64,000 nucleotides of DNA, from contig JACVTC010000037.1 of assembly GCA_016946835.1 (NCBI GenBank), positions 910,501 through 974,500 of the forward strand. The letters run 5' to 3'. The notes under the pieces were generated by a model. That model was not told where the DNA came from and did not search any database. It saw only the letters and a list, made by a program, of their open reading frames with translations. This document shows, in pieces, positions 24,101 to 33,755 of this stretch (within the stretch, counting starts at the first letter, position 1; the number at the start of each line of letters is the position of its first letter). The DNA comes from Neocallimastix lanati (nom. inval.). Lineage: Eukaryota > Neocallimastigomycota > Neocallimastigomycetes > Neocallimastigales > Neocallimastigaceae. A program made the position numbers and the translations under genes.

Positions 24101-25003
24101 ATATAATAATATCAAAAAGTAGATCATTTCTTTCAACCAGTCTAAATTCTGATTCAAAGGTCGTATTTCCTATAGTTAGTGGAAGTTTATAAATCAATCC
24201 AGGGGTCTGATCTACGTCTGATAATACTTGAACAATTGAACTGGTAGCAATACCAATTGGCTCAGGCTTATTTGGTAATTTGTCTAGAAATGATTTAGAA
24301 ATTAAATTAATGCCCGCTCCATAATCTAAGAATAACTTAGATGGTACATCAAAAACCTTGCATTTGGATATGGCTATTTTACCTCTATAAACTAAGTTTA
24401 CCCGTGGTTTCTCTTTATTCAGCTCTTTATCGAATTTAAGTTGTTTAATTACTTCAGCTCTTACCTTGGGACTCACATCCATTAATTACGCTACGGTTAT
24501 ATTTGCCCGGAGGCTATTGAGATCTCCTTTGACATTATAGCTAGGTGTTTCACTTACTAGCTTAATGTGTTTGATTCTATCATTGCTTTTCTTTTCTACC
24601 AGATTGGTCTTAGGAGTATCGTCCATCGTTGTATCTTCGTCTGCTAAAACTTGGATTTCCTTACTTCGTTGTTCTTTAGCATCTTTCCTTACATTTTCAA
24701 TTCTTGGCTGTGCAATAATAGAAGGGTGTATTTCTTGAAGTGATTCCGTAGGAATTATTAACTCATCTTTCTCCATTTGGTCTAGCTCTTTTTATCTTAA
24801 TGCAGGAGTATCACCTATTGGTTGAGGGTCGTCCTTTAAGGATTTCTTAGTCTTTGGTTTATGATCATAGAGCATTTTCTTTATTTTCTCCTTCTGGTCT
24901 TGGTTATTCTTTTCATTCCTTTCATTTCTGGTAGCACCATAAACCTGAACTTGGGTAGTATTATCGTTAGTTTGTTTAACGAGAGCTAACGAACACTCTC
25001 TAC
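21141..25003 (-). pseudogene. Element B pol: protease, RT, RNase H, integrase (four stops)
   Basis: Pol is read in the -1 frame relative to gag. Its N-terminal part (24999-23526) includes LFLDYGAGINLI, a protease loop with DYG. Reverse transcriptase (from about 23501) has WSSPVILIPKKNGKWRLCID and the catalytic FVYLDDIVIF. RNase H has FIIRTVASYEGF and YTDHKPLVGMF. Integrase has the zinc domain HGIGHEGFLKTYSRLKRDYY with CPKCQLF, the core VGLDLVGPLY and VITDNGP, and YYHPETNGKVENRNKE-like sequence. It ends with the IHKKNIVPYF box and has no chromodomain. TAA stops interrupt the frame at 24792-24794, 24486-24488, 23526-23528 and 21759-21761; comparison with element C implies a former Gln at 24486 and 21759. 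Confidence 0.93.
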
Positions 25004-25834
25004 TCAGTTTTTTTGTTGAGTTTCATTTTTAAGCGGAGTGTGATGGTTATTGTGAACTCTTTTCGATAAAATATCAATCAGCTGCTCGTCTCTATAAGGA
25101 CACTGGAAAACTTTATGTCCTTCTTCTTTGCATCTATAACATATCGATTTATGATTAGAGAGTACCGGAACGTTTGTTATTTGCAATTGATTGGGATAAG
25201 TTACTTTACCTGAATTATTATTATAAAAGTTCCTACTATAGCTTCTTTCAGTGGTGATCCTTTTAAATATTGGAATAGGATTGGTTTTTTCATATTCATC
25301 ACCTCCCATTCGTTGAAGGCCTTGTTCAAATTCTCGAATCTTCTGTATCTTATTGGTGGTTTTAATGGTGTCTTCAATAGAGTCACATTCATCATATAAG
25401 ACAGCGCGACAAGCTTCCATTCGTGTTCGTATGGATTTCAAGTAATCACTAACTTTGATGCCTGGTTTTAAGTTGTCGCTGACCTTTTGATACAACTCTA
25501 AGTAAGTCTTGTTATAATCCTCTAGTTCTTCGTCTTCCTTTATAGAAATATTCTTTAATTTATCGTAGATGTCTATTTCGGTTGGCTCTTTGGTCTCTAT
25601 CAGGTATTTTTTTATTTGAACCAAGGAAGGGAAGAATCCAAGTGTACGATGGGATTCCTGGAGTCGTTTCCTAGCTTCACCTTCTGCTACAGAATAGGCC
25701 AATCGATATATGGTTTCTGTGTCGGTAATTTTTGCCATTTTTATAATGTTGTCGAAATCCCCATACCAGGCATTAATTTCTTCAGTTTCACAGGTTCTCA
25801 AGCGCGGCAAGACTCTCAGAATGTTGTAATCCAT
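25004..25834 (-). CDS. Element B gag
   Basis: An intact 276-residue gag starting MDYNILRVLPRLRTCETEEI. It contains WYGDFDNIIKMAKI and LEDYNKTYLELYQKVSDNLK of the retrotransposon gag fold and one zinc knuckle, CYRCKEEGHKVFQC (CX2CX4HX4C), near residues 235-248. It would form the virus-like particle and package RNA in the cytoplasm. The ORF ends directly after a slippery heptamer. Confidence 0.9.
   Translation of the reverse strand: MDYNILRVLPRLRTCETEEINAWYGDFDNIIKMAKITDTETIYRLAYSVAEGEARKRLQESHRTLGFFPSLVQIKKYLIETKEPTEIDIYDKLKNISIKEDEELEDYNKTYLELYQKVSDNLKPGIKVSDYLKSIRTRMEACRAVLYDECDSIEDTIKTTNKIQKIREFEQGLQRMGGDEYEKTNPIPIFKRITTERSYSRNFYNNNSGKVTYPNQLQITNVPVLSNHKSICYRCKEEGHKVFQCPYRDEQLIDILSKRVHNNHHTPLKNETQQKN
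25007..25013 (-). promoter_or_regulatory. -1 ribosomal frameshift heptamer A AAA AAC (element B)
   Basis: In the gag frame the last codons are CAA AAA AAC TGA. The heptamer A AAA AAC matches the X XXY YYZ rule and abuts the stop. The -1 frame is open from here for about 200 nt into pol. No downstream pseudoknot was assessed. Confidence 0.75.
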
Positions 25835-25943
25835 TTTTTTTTTTTTTTTTTTATTTATTTATCAATTTTTTTATAAATATATAGAGAATATTAATTATTT
25901 CTTATCTTTTCACCAAGTATAATTACTTTCTTTTGTATTAGTT

Positions 25944-25959
25944 TCCCGGATGAGCCCCA
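25944..25959 (-). promoter_or_regulatory. Primer binding site of element B, tRNA-Pro type
   Basis: On the minus strand, six bases inside the 5' LTR, lies TGGGGCTCATCCGGGA. This closely resembles the well-known retroviral tRNA-Pro primer site TGGGGGCTCGTCCGGG. The tRNA assignment is by resemblance. Confidence 0.7.
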
Positions 25960-26300
25960 AATTTTTGGTACGTTACAAAAGAATTTCTCAATTTTCAATT
26001 AATTATCTTGATATTAGTAAGAAATAACAATTTGCAATATTATAACTATTTAAAACACTAATTTAAAAATCAGATTTATTTTGGTTTCAAATTATTTTTA
26101 TTAATTTTTTAGTAATTTCAATTTTGAGATCTCATTGATCTCAATTTTACATTTAAATTATTTTTGATCAATTTTTACTATTTAAAAAATAAACATTGGT
26201 TGTTAAAAAAAATTATTTCTTTCTATTTCTATTTTAAATTAAATTTTTTAATTTATCTTTTTATGGATTAATGTTGTTTCTATTTCTAAATTTTCTTAAT

Positions 26301-26831
26301 TGTTATGATAATAACTGAATTTCAATTCAATTTCAATTTCAATAATTCAGTTATTTGAATTTCAATATTTATAATTAATAATATAATAATTATTATTAAA
26401 ATATTTAGGAAATAGTCTAGGCCAACTAATTGACTAAATATTATTAACATATTGAATTTATTTATATTAAATATTTATATTATTATCTTACTTTATATTA
26501 TCAATATCAAACTTATATTAATATTATTACATATTCATATTAGTAATTAATATTTTAATAATTAATTATTTTATATAAATGCATGTTTAAATCTTTTGAT
26601 TAATCCTTTGTAGGATTATTGTAATTTAGATTATAGTAATAATTATATAAAATAATAATGTAATAAAATATTATTAAGATTAAATAAAATTTATATTTTA
26701 AATAAAAACTTAATTATAAAATTTACTAATAACAATATGTAAATAAAGAGTAAAATTAAATAATTAATTAATTACTATAATTTGGCATCTTGACCTAATC
26801 GTTAAGACCAAATTATCTAAAAACTTTAACA
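26301..26831 (+). mobile_element. Solo LTR in element B right LTR, TSD ttaat
   Basis: It begins TGTTATGATAATAACTGAA and ends AAAAACTTTAACA, 531 bp, with TTAAT at 26296-26300 and 26832-26836. The same family recurs at 47443-48089; the copy here lacks an internal segment of about 115 bp. Confidence 0.92.
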
Positions 26832-27498
26832 TTAATTATAATTTATATATTAAATTTAAATATTTCATTAGGTTTTGTACCATCATTGGTACAGGACTTT
26901 TCATTTATTTATTTTCAATAATAATATATTCTAATTAATTCTAATTAAACTTATTTATTTATTCCCGAATATTATCTAAACTAATTAAACTCAACATTAA
27001 TATTCTCACTAATGTTTTTAAATATAAACTAAGCTCTCTTTTATTTTATTTTAAACCCCTTAACTAACTTAATTATTATTTAAACTTAAAACTATTGTAT
27101 TAACAACACAGCTTAACACTAAATTAAAATACCCTTAATCAATTTATTTTACCTTATTTTATTCTAAAATTTAATTTATAAAATTTGAGAGAGTTTTTAA
27201 TATTTTTTGATTTTACAAGTTATTTATAGAATTTAATGAAGTTTTTTAATTGGTTCAAATAATTTTTTAATTAATTAAAATAAAATAATGTATAAAAAAT
27301 AATAAAATAATATATAAAAATAATAAAAATTAAAATAAAAATAAAAGTAAAAGTAAAAATACAAATAAAAATATAAAATAAAAATAAAGATATAAGATAA
27401 AAATAATATAATAAAAAGAAATAAAAACAAATATAAAATAATAATTTTAATAATATAAGCAATATTAGATTGTTCCGTATCAAGATGCCCCCGTTGAG

Positions 27499-28483
27499 TT
27501 AGGACTTCGTCCCTGAAGTCTCTATTTCACATAACTTATACGGAACAATATTTTTTAAATGGACATTACGTTCTACAATTTCATTAGTGAGCGGATCACA
27601 CAAGGTAACAGTATTAAATTGTTTTTTAACTATCTTCATTGGTCCAAGGAAAAATGGGTCAAGTTTTCTTCGATTAATTAGTCGTACTAATACAAGATCC
27701 CCTGGATTGTAATCTGCCTTAAGTCTCTTCATTTGTTTTCTCCGATCTTCCCAAAGCTTATTAGCTGTTTCAATATTGTTAACAGCTTATTTTATCCATT
27801 TATTATGTTTTGTAAATCTTCTAATTAAATATTCTTCGTCAGACTCCCACTCCTCTTTTTTATCTAAGTTAATCATTAGTTCAAATGGCTGCAAATCCCG
27901 ACGACCATATAGAAGCTCAAAACTTGAAAATTTAGTTGTTTCATGCTTACATGTTCTAATAGCCCATAATGCACTTGGAAGGATTTCGTCCCAATTAGTA
28001 GTATTTTTATTACATAATATTCTTAAATACTTCCCAATTTCTTTATTGCGATTCTCTACCTCGCCATTGGATTCCGGGTGATAAACATTAGTATAGTTTA
28101 CATAGACACCATAGAAATCTAAGAAAGACTTCGTCTTATCTGATCGAAACTGCGGACCGTTGTCAGTGACAAGTATCTCTGGTGTACCGTGCCTAGAAAA
28201 TACTCTTGTAAGAAAATGTATGACATCCTCAGATTCGATACTAATACTGGGTTCGGCTTCGACCCACTTGGTAAGATAATCTACTAATACAAAGATATAT
28301 TGGTATCCCTTCTGTGTTTTGGGTAAAGGTCCAACAATGTCTAATCCAACCTTCGTAAATGGTAAACCAGGTTTAGTAGATAAATTTTCAGTTTGATAGT
28401 TTCCCGTTTGTGGACGAAAGAGTTGGCATCTTTTACATGTTCTAACTAAGTACTTAACATCCAATATCATGTTTCTCCAGTAG
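27499..28483 (-). pseudogene. Element C: integrase core and C-terminal domain
   Basis: It starts at the W of the zinc-domain DYYW motif, restored when the solo LTR to the right is removed. It contains CKRCQLFRP, VGLDIVGPLP, LVTDNGPQF, YHPESNGEVENRNKE and LLYGRRDLQPFE. The C-terminal part has GDLVLVRLINRRKLDPFFLG and NVHLKNIVPY, then a stop. One in-frame TAA at about 27784 (KWIK-stop-AVNN) separates the two ORFs. There is no chromodomain, as in element B. Confidence 0.9.
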
Positions 28484-29266
28484 TATAAAGTTTTGATTTA
28501 AAAAATAGATTATAAGTCAAAAATTATAATAACACTAAATAACACAAAAATGTTTTATAAACAAATAAGTTTTATTATATTTAGATTTTAAAATAATCTT
28601 TATTAATTATTAGTGTTATTAACAATAAATCGTTAATAACAATTACATCGATTAAAATACATGAAATTTGGTTAACTATTTATATTTTTATCTTATTACA
28701 TTTAGAATATATAATTCCTATTGAATTATATTATCTAACTATTTATTTAAAAACAATACTAACCTAAACTAATAATAAATAATTAACTATTACTAAATAA
28801 AGAGAATTATAATTAATAACTAAAATAAATATAAACAATTTCAATCGAGCTCATTTATTATTTATTTATTATTTAAATATTATTAATAAATTCTTATTAT
28901 ATTTTCTATTTAAAATTAATATAAAAGTTGTCATAATTATTTAATATGATTTTAGCATAAAATGCCGCAAGTTTCAACATGACTAATTGCATAGTTTCAT
29001 GTTGTTAATTTATCTTGTAAAAAACCTTAACTCTTATTATTTAAATTAAATTACATAAAAAGAAATGATTTTCAATTACTAGTTTCACAAGAGAAATTTT
29101 TAATTTATTAATATGATTGGGAAGAAGTCGAAGTTTTGTTTAAAATTATTTGCAATAATTTTATACACGTGATTTTTAATAGATTTATTTCAATTTTACT
29201 TAAATTTATGATTAAATTTAATTAAAATTTATAAAGATATTAATAATATCTTTACAAGTAGTAGTC
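28484..29266 (-). mobile_element. Solo LTR, family J, TSD agtag
   Basis: On the minus strand it begins TGTAAAGATATTATT and ends AAAACTTTATA. AGTAG lies at 28479-28483 and 29267-29271. Removing it restores the DYYWRNM integrase reading of element C. It is 783 bp, against 780 bp for the family member at 12011-12790. Confidence 0.9.
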
Positions 29267-29271
29267 ACGTT

Positions 29272-31842
29272 TGAGCCGATTAAAAGTCTTGAATATTCCT
29301 TCATGCCCGATTCCATGGGCCTGTAAAACAAGATTTATCTTTTCTTCATTATCCTTTATAACTTTTCTTAGGGTTTTAGAATCTTTATCATCATAATATT
29401 CTACATTGTCAATTGTTACAAAGCTATTTTTAAAATTATTAACGGTGTTATTACCGTCTTCCAATATTAAAGGAGCAACTATTTCGTCTTTAGATTCCAT
29501 TCTGGACAGTGCATCTGCTATGATATTCTTTTTTCCGGCTTCGTATAATACCTTTATTTTAAGCATTGAAAATAATATTACCCATCTTGTCTGTCTTGCA
29601 TTATTTGTTTCTTTATTCTTAAAGAATCCTACTAATGGTTTGTGATCCGTGTAGAGAAGAGTTTCGAATTTATTTCCAGCAAAGTATGATTTAAATTTTT
29701 TGACACAATAAGCAGTAGCAGTACCTTCAAGATCAGTAATTCCGTAGTTTTGTTCTCCTGGTTTTAAAGTTCAACTAATAAAATGTATTGGCTTTTCATT
29801 ATTATTTTCATCTTTCTGTAATAATACACCTCCTATTCCTGAATATGATGAATCCGTACGTATAATAAATTGTTTTTCAAAATCTGGCATTGTTAGTATT
29901 GGTGCTTTCATTAATCTATCTTTCAACTTATCGAATCCTTCTTCTTGTTCTGAGTTCCAAACAAATGGGGTTTCTTTCTTTAAAAGTTTATAGAGAGGTT
30001 TAGCAATACTTGAGTAATTAGCAATAAATTTACGATAGTATCCAACTGCGCCCAAGAAGGACTGGAGTTGCTTTACTGTTGTAGGAGCAGACCAACTAGC
30101 AATGGCGTTGACTTTAGACATTATCGGTGAAATTCCTTCAACTGAGAGTATATGTCCCAGAAGCTCTACCTTTTTCTTAAAGAAATTGCATTTTTCTAGA
30201 TTTACTTTTAACCGATTTACAGATATAATTTCAAAAACTTTAATAATATCTTTAATATGTTCTTCTAATGAATTGGAAAAAATAACTAAGTCGTCGATGT
30301 AGATGAACATACATACTCCAATTAGTGGGAAAAAGATCCTGTTCATTTCCCTCTGGAAGGTTGCTGGTGCATTACAGAGATCGAAAGGCATGACACGAAA
30401 TTGATAGTTTCCAAAAATAGTAGTGAAACTGGTTTTAGGAATATCATTCTTTGACATTGGAATTTGATGGAATCCTGAAAACAAGTCTATGGATGTAAAA
30501 TATTTGACTTTCTTCCCTATGGAGAAAAGGATTTCATCTATTAAGGGTAATTAGTATGCATCTTTTATAGTTAAATCATTCAATTTTCAAAAGTCTATGC
30601 ACATTCGCCATTTATTATTTTTTTTAAGAACTAGTATTACAGGGAAAGACCATGGTGAATTGGATGGTTCTATAAGTTTATTATTAATTAGCTTGGTGAT
30701 TTCTTCCTTAAGTGCATCAGCTTATACCTTTGATAAGCGATAACATTTTTGTTTGATTGGCTTAGCACCATCTTTCAATTGAATGGTATGTGGTAATAAT
30801 TTAGTTGACTGTAATTCCTCAATTTTGGTAGCTAAAATATGATAATATTTATTAAATAATTTTTTAACTTGTTTTTTATATTTCCACGGAATTTCCAATA
30901 TTAACTTATCAATTATTTCATTTTTCTCGTCAATATCCTCTTTTTCTTTTACCTTTTTTGTAAAACAAAGTAACAACAATCTGTCTTCTTCATTTGTTTG
31001 TTTGGTAGGCAATTCTTCAGTGCTTATACATTTATCCTTTTTTGTGTAAAGGTATTATTCTCTCCCAAGTCTCATCTCTGTTCATTCTACAAAGGAAATT
31101 GTCAACTGGGTTTATAAAAAGGTGATTTTCTTTAAGTGTTCTATATCCGATTAGTACGTCAAAGATATTTTTATCATGATCAATTATCCTAAAGCTATCT
31201 TGTATTTCTATATTTCCAAATTTTAGTCTTAAATAACAAGTTTCCATAATGATATTCTTATTGGAGAAAACTTGAATAATGTTATCATCAGTGTATCCAG
31301 ATGGAGTTATATTCTTTAATTTGTTAAAGTATTTTCTCGTAATTAGTTAATGCTAGCACAAGTATCTAGAAACGCTACTCCTGGTGTGTTTTCTATGATA
31401 CATTCTGCGGTCGCAACGTCTTCTCTGCTTAATGCGGACATCATCACCTTTTCTGGGTTTTCTTCAGTCATCTCAGGGGCTTTTAATTTTAATGCCTTAG
31501 AGAGTTCCGATCTTAGCTTAGGACTCGCATCAATCAATTGGGATATTGAGATATTTGCCATTAACTTGTTTAGGTCGTCTGTAATGTTGTACCTTTTCCT
31601 TCCTTCCATCATAGACACATGTTTAGTATTGTTATTACCTAGTTGCTTATTCCTTTTTTCTTTTATTGTATCACTTGGTAATGTACTTTGATTCTTATTT
31701 GGTTTATTGATATTGCTGTTATTCTTTTCTGCTTCGGTCTGTATTTCTTTAGTTCTTTCTATTTTTGACGTGCTTTTCGCTTTATTTATTGATGGTTGTG
31801 CAATTATTGAAACATCTACTTCTTCAAGTTTTTCTGTGTTAG
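29272..31842 (-). pseudogene. Element C: protease, RT, RNase H, integrase zinc domain
   Basis: From right to left: protease region (31618-31343) with FLDTCASIN, where DTC replaces DTG/DSG, and ISQLIDASPKLRSEL. Next comes a linker with YRLSK, then reverse transcriptase (about 30700-30080) with DLFSGFHQIPM and FIYIDDLVIFSN. RNase H (about 29900-29500) has FIIRTDSSYSGIGGVLL and KKNIIADALSRM. The integrase zinc domain begins with QAHGIGHEGIFKTFNRLKRD. Stops include TAA after DAY near 30551, TGA at an expected Arg near 29771 (HFIS-stop-TLK) and a frameshift at the protease start. Same lineage as element B. Confidence 0.88.
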
Positions 31843-32285
31843 TGTAACGATATCAGTATCGTTATAACTTGGCTGAAGTTACTCAATGGTACCTACCTTG
31901 AGTTACCATAGTGGATGACATAAGTTCGAATTTTACCTTTTACCTTTTTGATAAAATAATTTAATTAATTATTAGTTAATTCATTCATTTAATTATATTT
32001 ATTTAAAATATTAATAATCATTCATTTAATTAAATTTATTTAATTATTTAATATTTATACATTTATAATCAATCAATCATGTAATAGAATAATTTTATCT
32101 TTGAATATAAATATCATGTATTATTATTTTATTTTGACTCTTCGAGTCAATATTGTTTAACGTAAATAATAAATAAATAAAAATATAATATAAAACTATA
32201 AAATATATAATTTTATTATTTTTTTTAATTTATTTATTTACTTCATCTACAACGACCTAGTGAGCAACATCACTAAATCGTTACA
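31843..32285 (+). mobile_element. 443-bp solo LTR in element C, TSD gttag
   Basis: It begins TGTAACGATATCAGTATCG and ends CTAAATCGTTACA, with GTTAG at 31838-31842 and 32286-32290. It is non-coding and is the only copy of this family in the window. It contains a tga-rich start and a TCTTCGAGTCAATA-like stretch but no clear promoter. Confidence 0.92.
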
Positions 32286-32290
32286 GTTAG

Positions 32291-32781
32291 AATTTTTGTT
32301 ATTTTCAGTTTCCATGTTGTCTTGAGCATACTGAAGGACTTTAGGGATTGGTATACTAACTGGGTTTTCTTTTAATGTTCTTATAGTTCTATTTTCATTG
32401 GTTTTGAACCAGAATTATTTTTATTTCTTCTTATAACCGCAGCTAAAATTGGTTCTTTTGACTCTGTAGGGTTCTGATAGGTTGTGGTTTGATATACGGG
32501 AGTTTCCCTTCTCCCATTTATTAGTTTAAATGATTATTTTCTTTTTCTTTATTTTCTCTCTCTTCTATTTCAGCTAACTGCTTAAATGTATAAGGACACC
32601 TTCTAAAGATGTGACCTATTTTTCCACATCGGAAGCAAACTATATTTTCATTGCGGTTTGTTTCATTTTGAGATTTATTTTCAAATTCAGTATTATTTAC
32701 ATTTCTTTGGTTAAAATAATTATTATTTTGAAGTGTGCGTCTTTGATTCTGCTTCTGATTATAATTATAGTTATTATTATA
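32291..32781 (-). pseudogene. Element C: gag C-terminus with zinc knuckle and gag-pol junction
   Basis: The gag end contains CFRCGKIGHIFRRC (CX2CX4HX4C) after an Asn/Gln-rich basic stretch, and stops at 32521-32523. Pol continues in the -1 frame (LINGRRETPVYQTTTYQNPT) and later breaks near 32400. The N-terminal side is continuous with 38707-38741 and 45074-45686 once elements A1 and D are removed. Confidence 0.85.
32524..32530 (-). promoter_or_regulatory. -1 ribosomal frameshift heptamer T TTA AAC (element C)
   Basis: Gag ends CAT TTA AAC TAA. The heptamer T TTA AAC is one of the most efficient known -1 slippery sites and abuts the stop codon. The -1 frame is open for about 130 nt downstream. 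Confidence 0.75.
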
Positions 32782-33317
32782 TGTAACGGAGGTGCTTCTA
32801 TTGTAAAGGCGGGATGAGATATAGAAACACAGAAAGGAGAAAACTCAATAGGTTTACACTATCTGTATAAATAATTCGTTTTATTAGAAATATTTTTTAT
32901 TAATTATAAAATTTAAAATAATTATTAATATTAATCAACAAGGTAATATTTCGAATTACTTATACGTTAATTATTATTAATAAAAGCACGAAGAAAAATA
33001 TTTTCATTCGTGAAGTTCGCACTATTTATACTTTTAACGGAAAAACAGTTTTAACATGTAAAAATAATTTTAAAGAAATATTTAGAAATATGTTTGTAAT
33101 AATTAATAATGTAAAGTTTCTAGAATATAGATTTTAATTGATGAAAATGAATCTTATCAAAAAAGAATAAAATAATTTATATAATAAGAATTTCTAAATT
33201 CATTTCGGTTGAATTACGAACCGAAAGAATCTTTAACTTTCTATAATTTTATACAGAAAGAATATTCAAGAAGATATTATTAATAATTAATAAAATAATT
33301 AATAAAATAATTATTTA

Positions 33318-33397
33318 TGCAAAATGGGTTGAGGTGTGAGTCGAACCCATGAAGTATTGGTCATGGTCAATGTAACTAACCATTGAACCAAGGTTCT
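33318..33397 (-). promoter_or_regulatory. tRNA-like segment with A-box and B-box in element A LTR
   Basis: On the minus strand, about 40 nt from the LTR start, TGGTTCAATGG (A-box-like, 33380-33390) is followed about 32 nt later by GGTTCGACTC (B-box-like, 33338-33347). The acceptor and T stems do not pair properly, so this is not a working tRNA gene. The same segment recurs at 38594-38673, about 49045-49126 and about 54330-54411. It may be a tRNA-derived internal RNA polymerase III promoter captured by the LTR. The function is inferred. Confidence 0.5.
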
Positions 33398-33489
33398 AAT
33401 TTTACTAACTGAAGATTTCGTTACATGGTCCGCCTCCAGGATTCGGATACCAGACGAATCTAACAGTTAGGCATAACTTATACTAAAAT

Positions 33490-33560
33490 TAAGCAAACTA
33501 AACTAAACTAAACTAAATTAAACTAAACTAAACTAAAATAAAATAAAATAAAAATAATAA
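33490..33560. repeat. AAACT/AAAAT pentanucleotide repeat
   Basis: A run of AAACT units grading into AAAAT lies between the A1 stop codon region and its 3' LTR. The copy in A2 (49225-49280) has fewer units, as expected of a slipping microsatellite. Confidence 0.85.
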
Positions 33561-33755
33561 TTAACCATTTTATAGTACGAACTTTTTTTTTGAATAAAAT
33601 TACATGATATTAATAAAGTTACATGAATATAAAATATAATAAGAATACATGAATATTAATAATATTTAATAATATAATATTTAGTAATATTGATATTAAT
33701 AAATTAATATAAGTTTGATATTAATAAAGTGAAGATTCATTTTCAAGTTTTAATT

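Larger units (their letters stand above)
20721..26882 (-). mobile_element. Element B: Ty3/gypsy LTR retrotransposon, TSD tcat
   Basis: A full-length element on the minus strand with gag, protease, reverse transcriptase, RNase H and integrase. Its LTRs are 20721-21101 (381 bp) and 25966-26882 (381 bp plus a nested 531-bp solo LTR and its 5-bp TSD). The LTR ends are TGGTAC..GTACCA and the TSD is 4 bp, TCAT (20717-20720 and 26883-26886). A polypurine tract, GAGGGGGAGA, lies inside the 3' LTR (21105-21114). Four in-frame stops in pol make it inactive. Element C lies directly beyond the right TSD. Confidence 0.95.

Noticed and set aside
21759-24488. Reassignment of TAA to Gln, suggested by TAA at conserved Gln positions in B and C
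   Set aside because: Intact element D and the host genes use TAA/TAG as normal stops and have no internal TAA, so decay is the simpler reading.
27271-27483. Phe/Ile/Tyr-rich frames in the element C LTRs (also 46711-46965)
   Set aside because: They come from AAATAAA-type repeats inside the LTR, present identically in both LTRs.
33318-33397. A functional tRNA gene in the element A LTR
   Set aside because: A and B boxes are present but the acceptor and T stems do not pair, so no cloverleaf forms; kept only as a tRNA-like regulatory segment.
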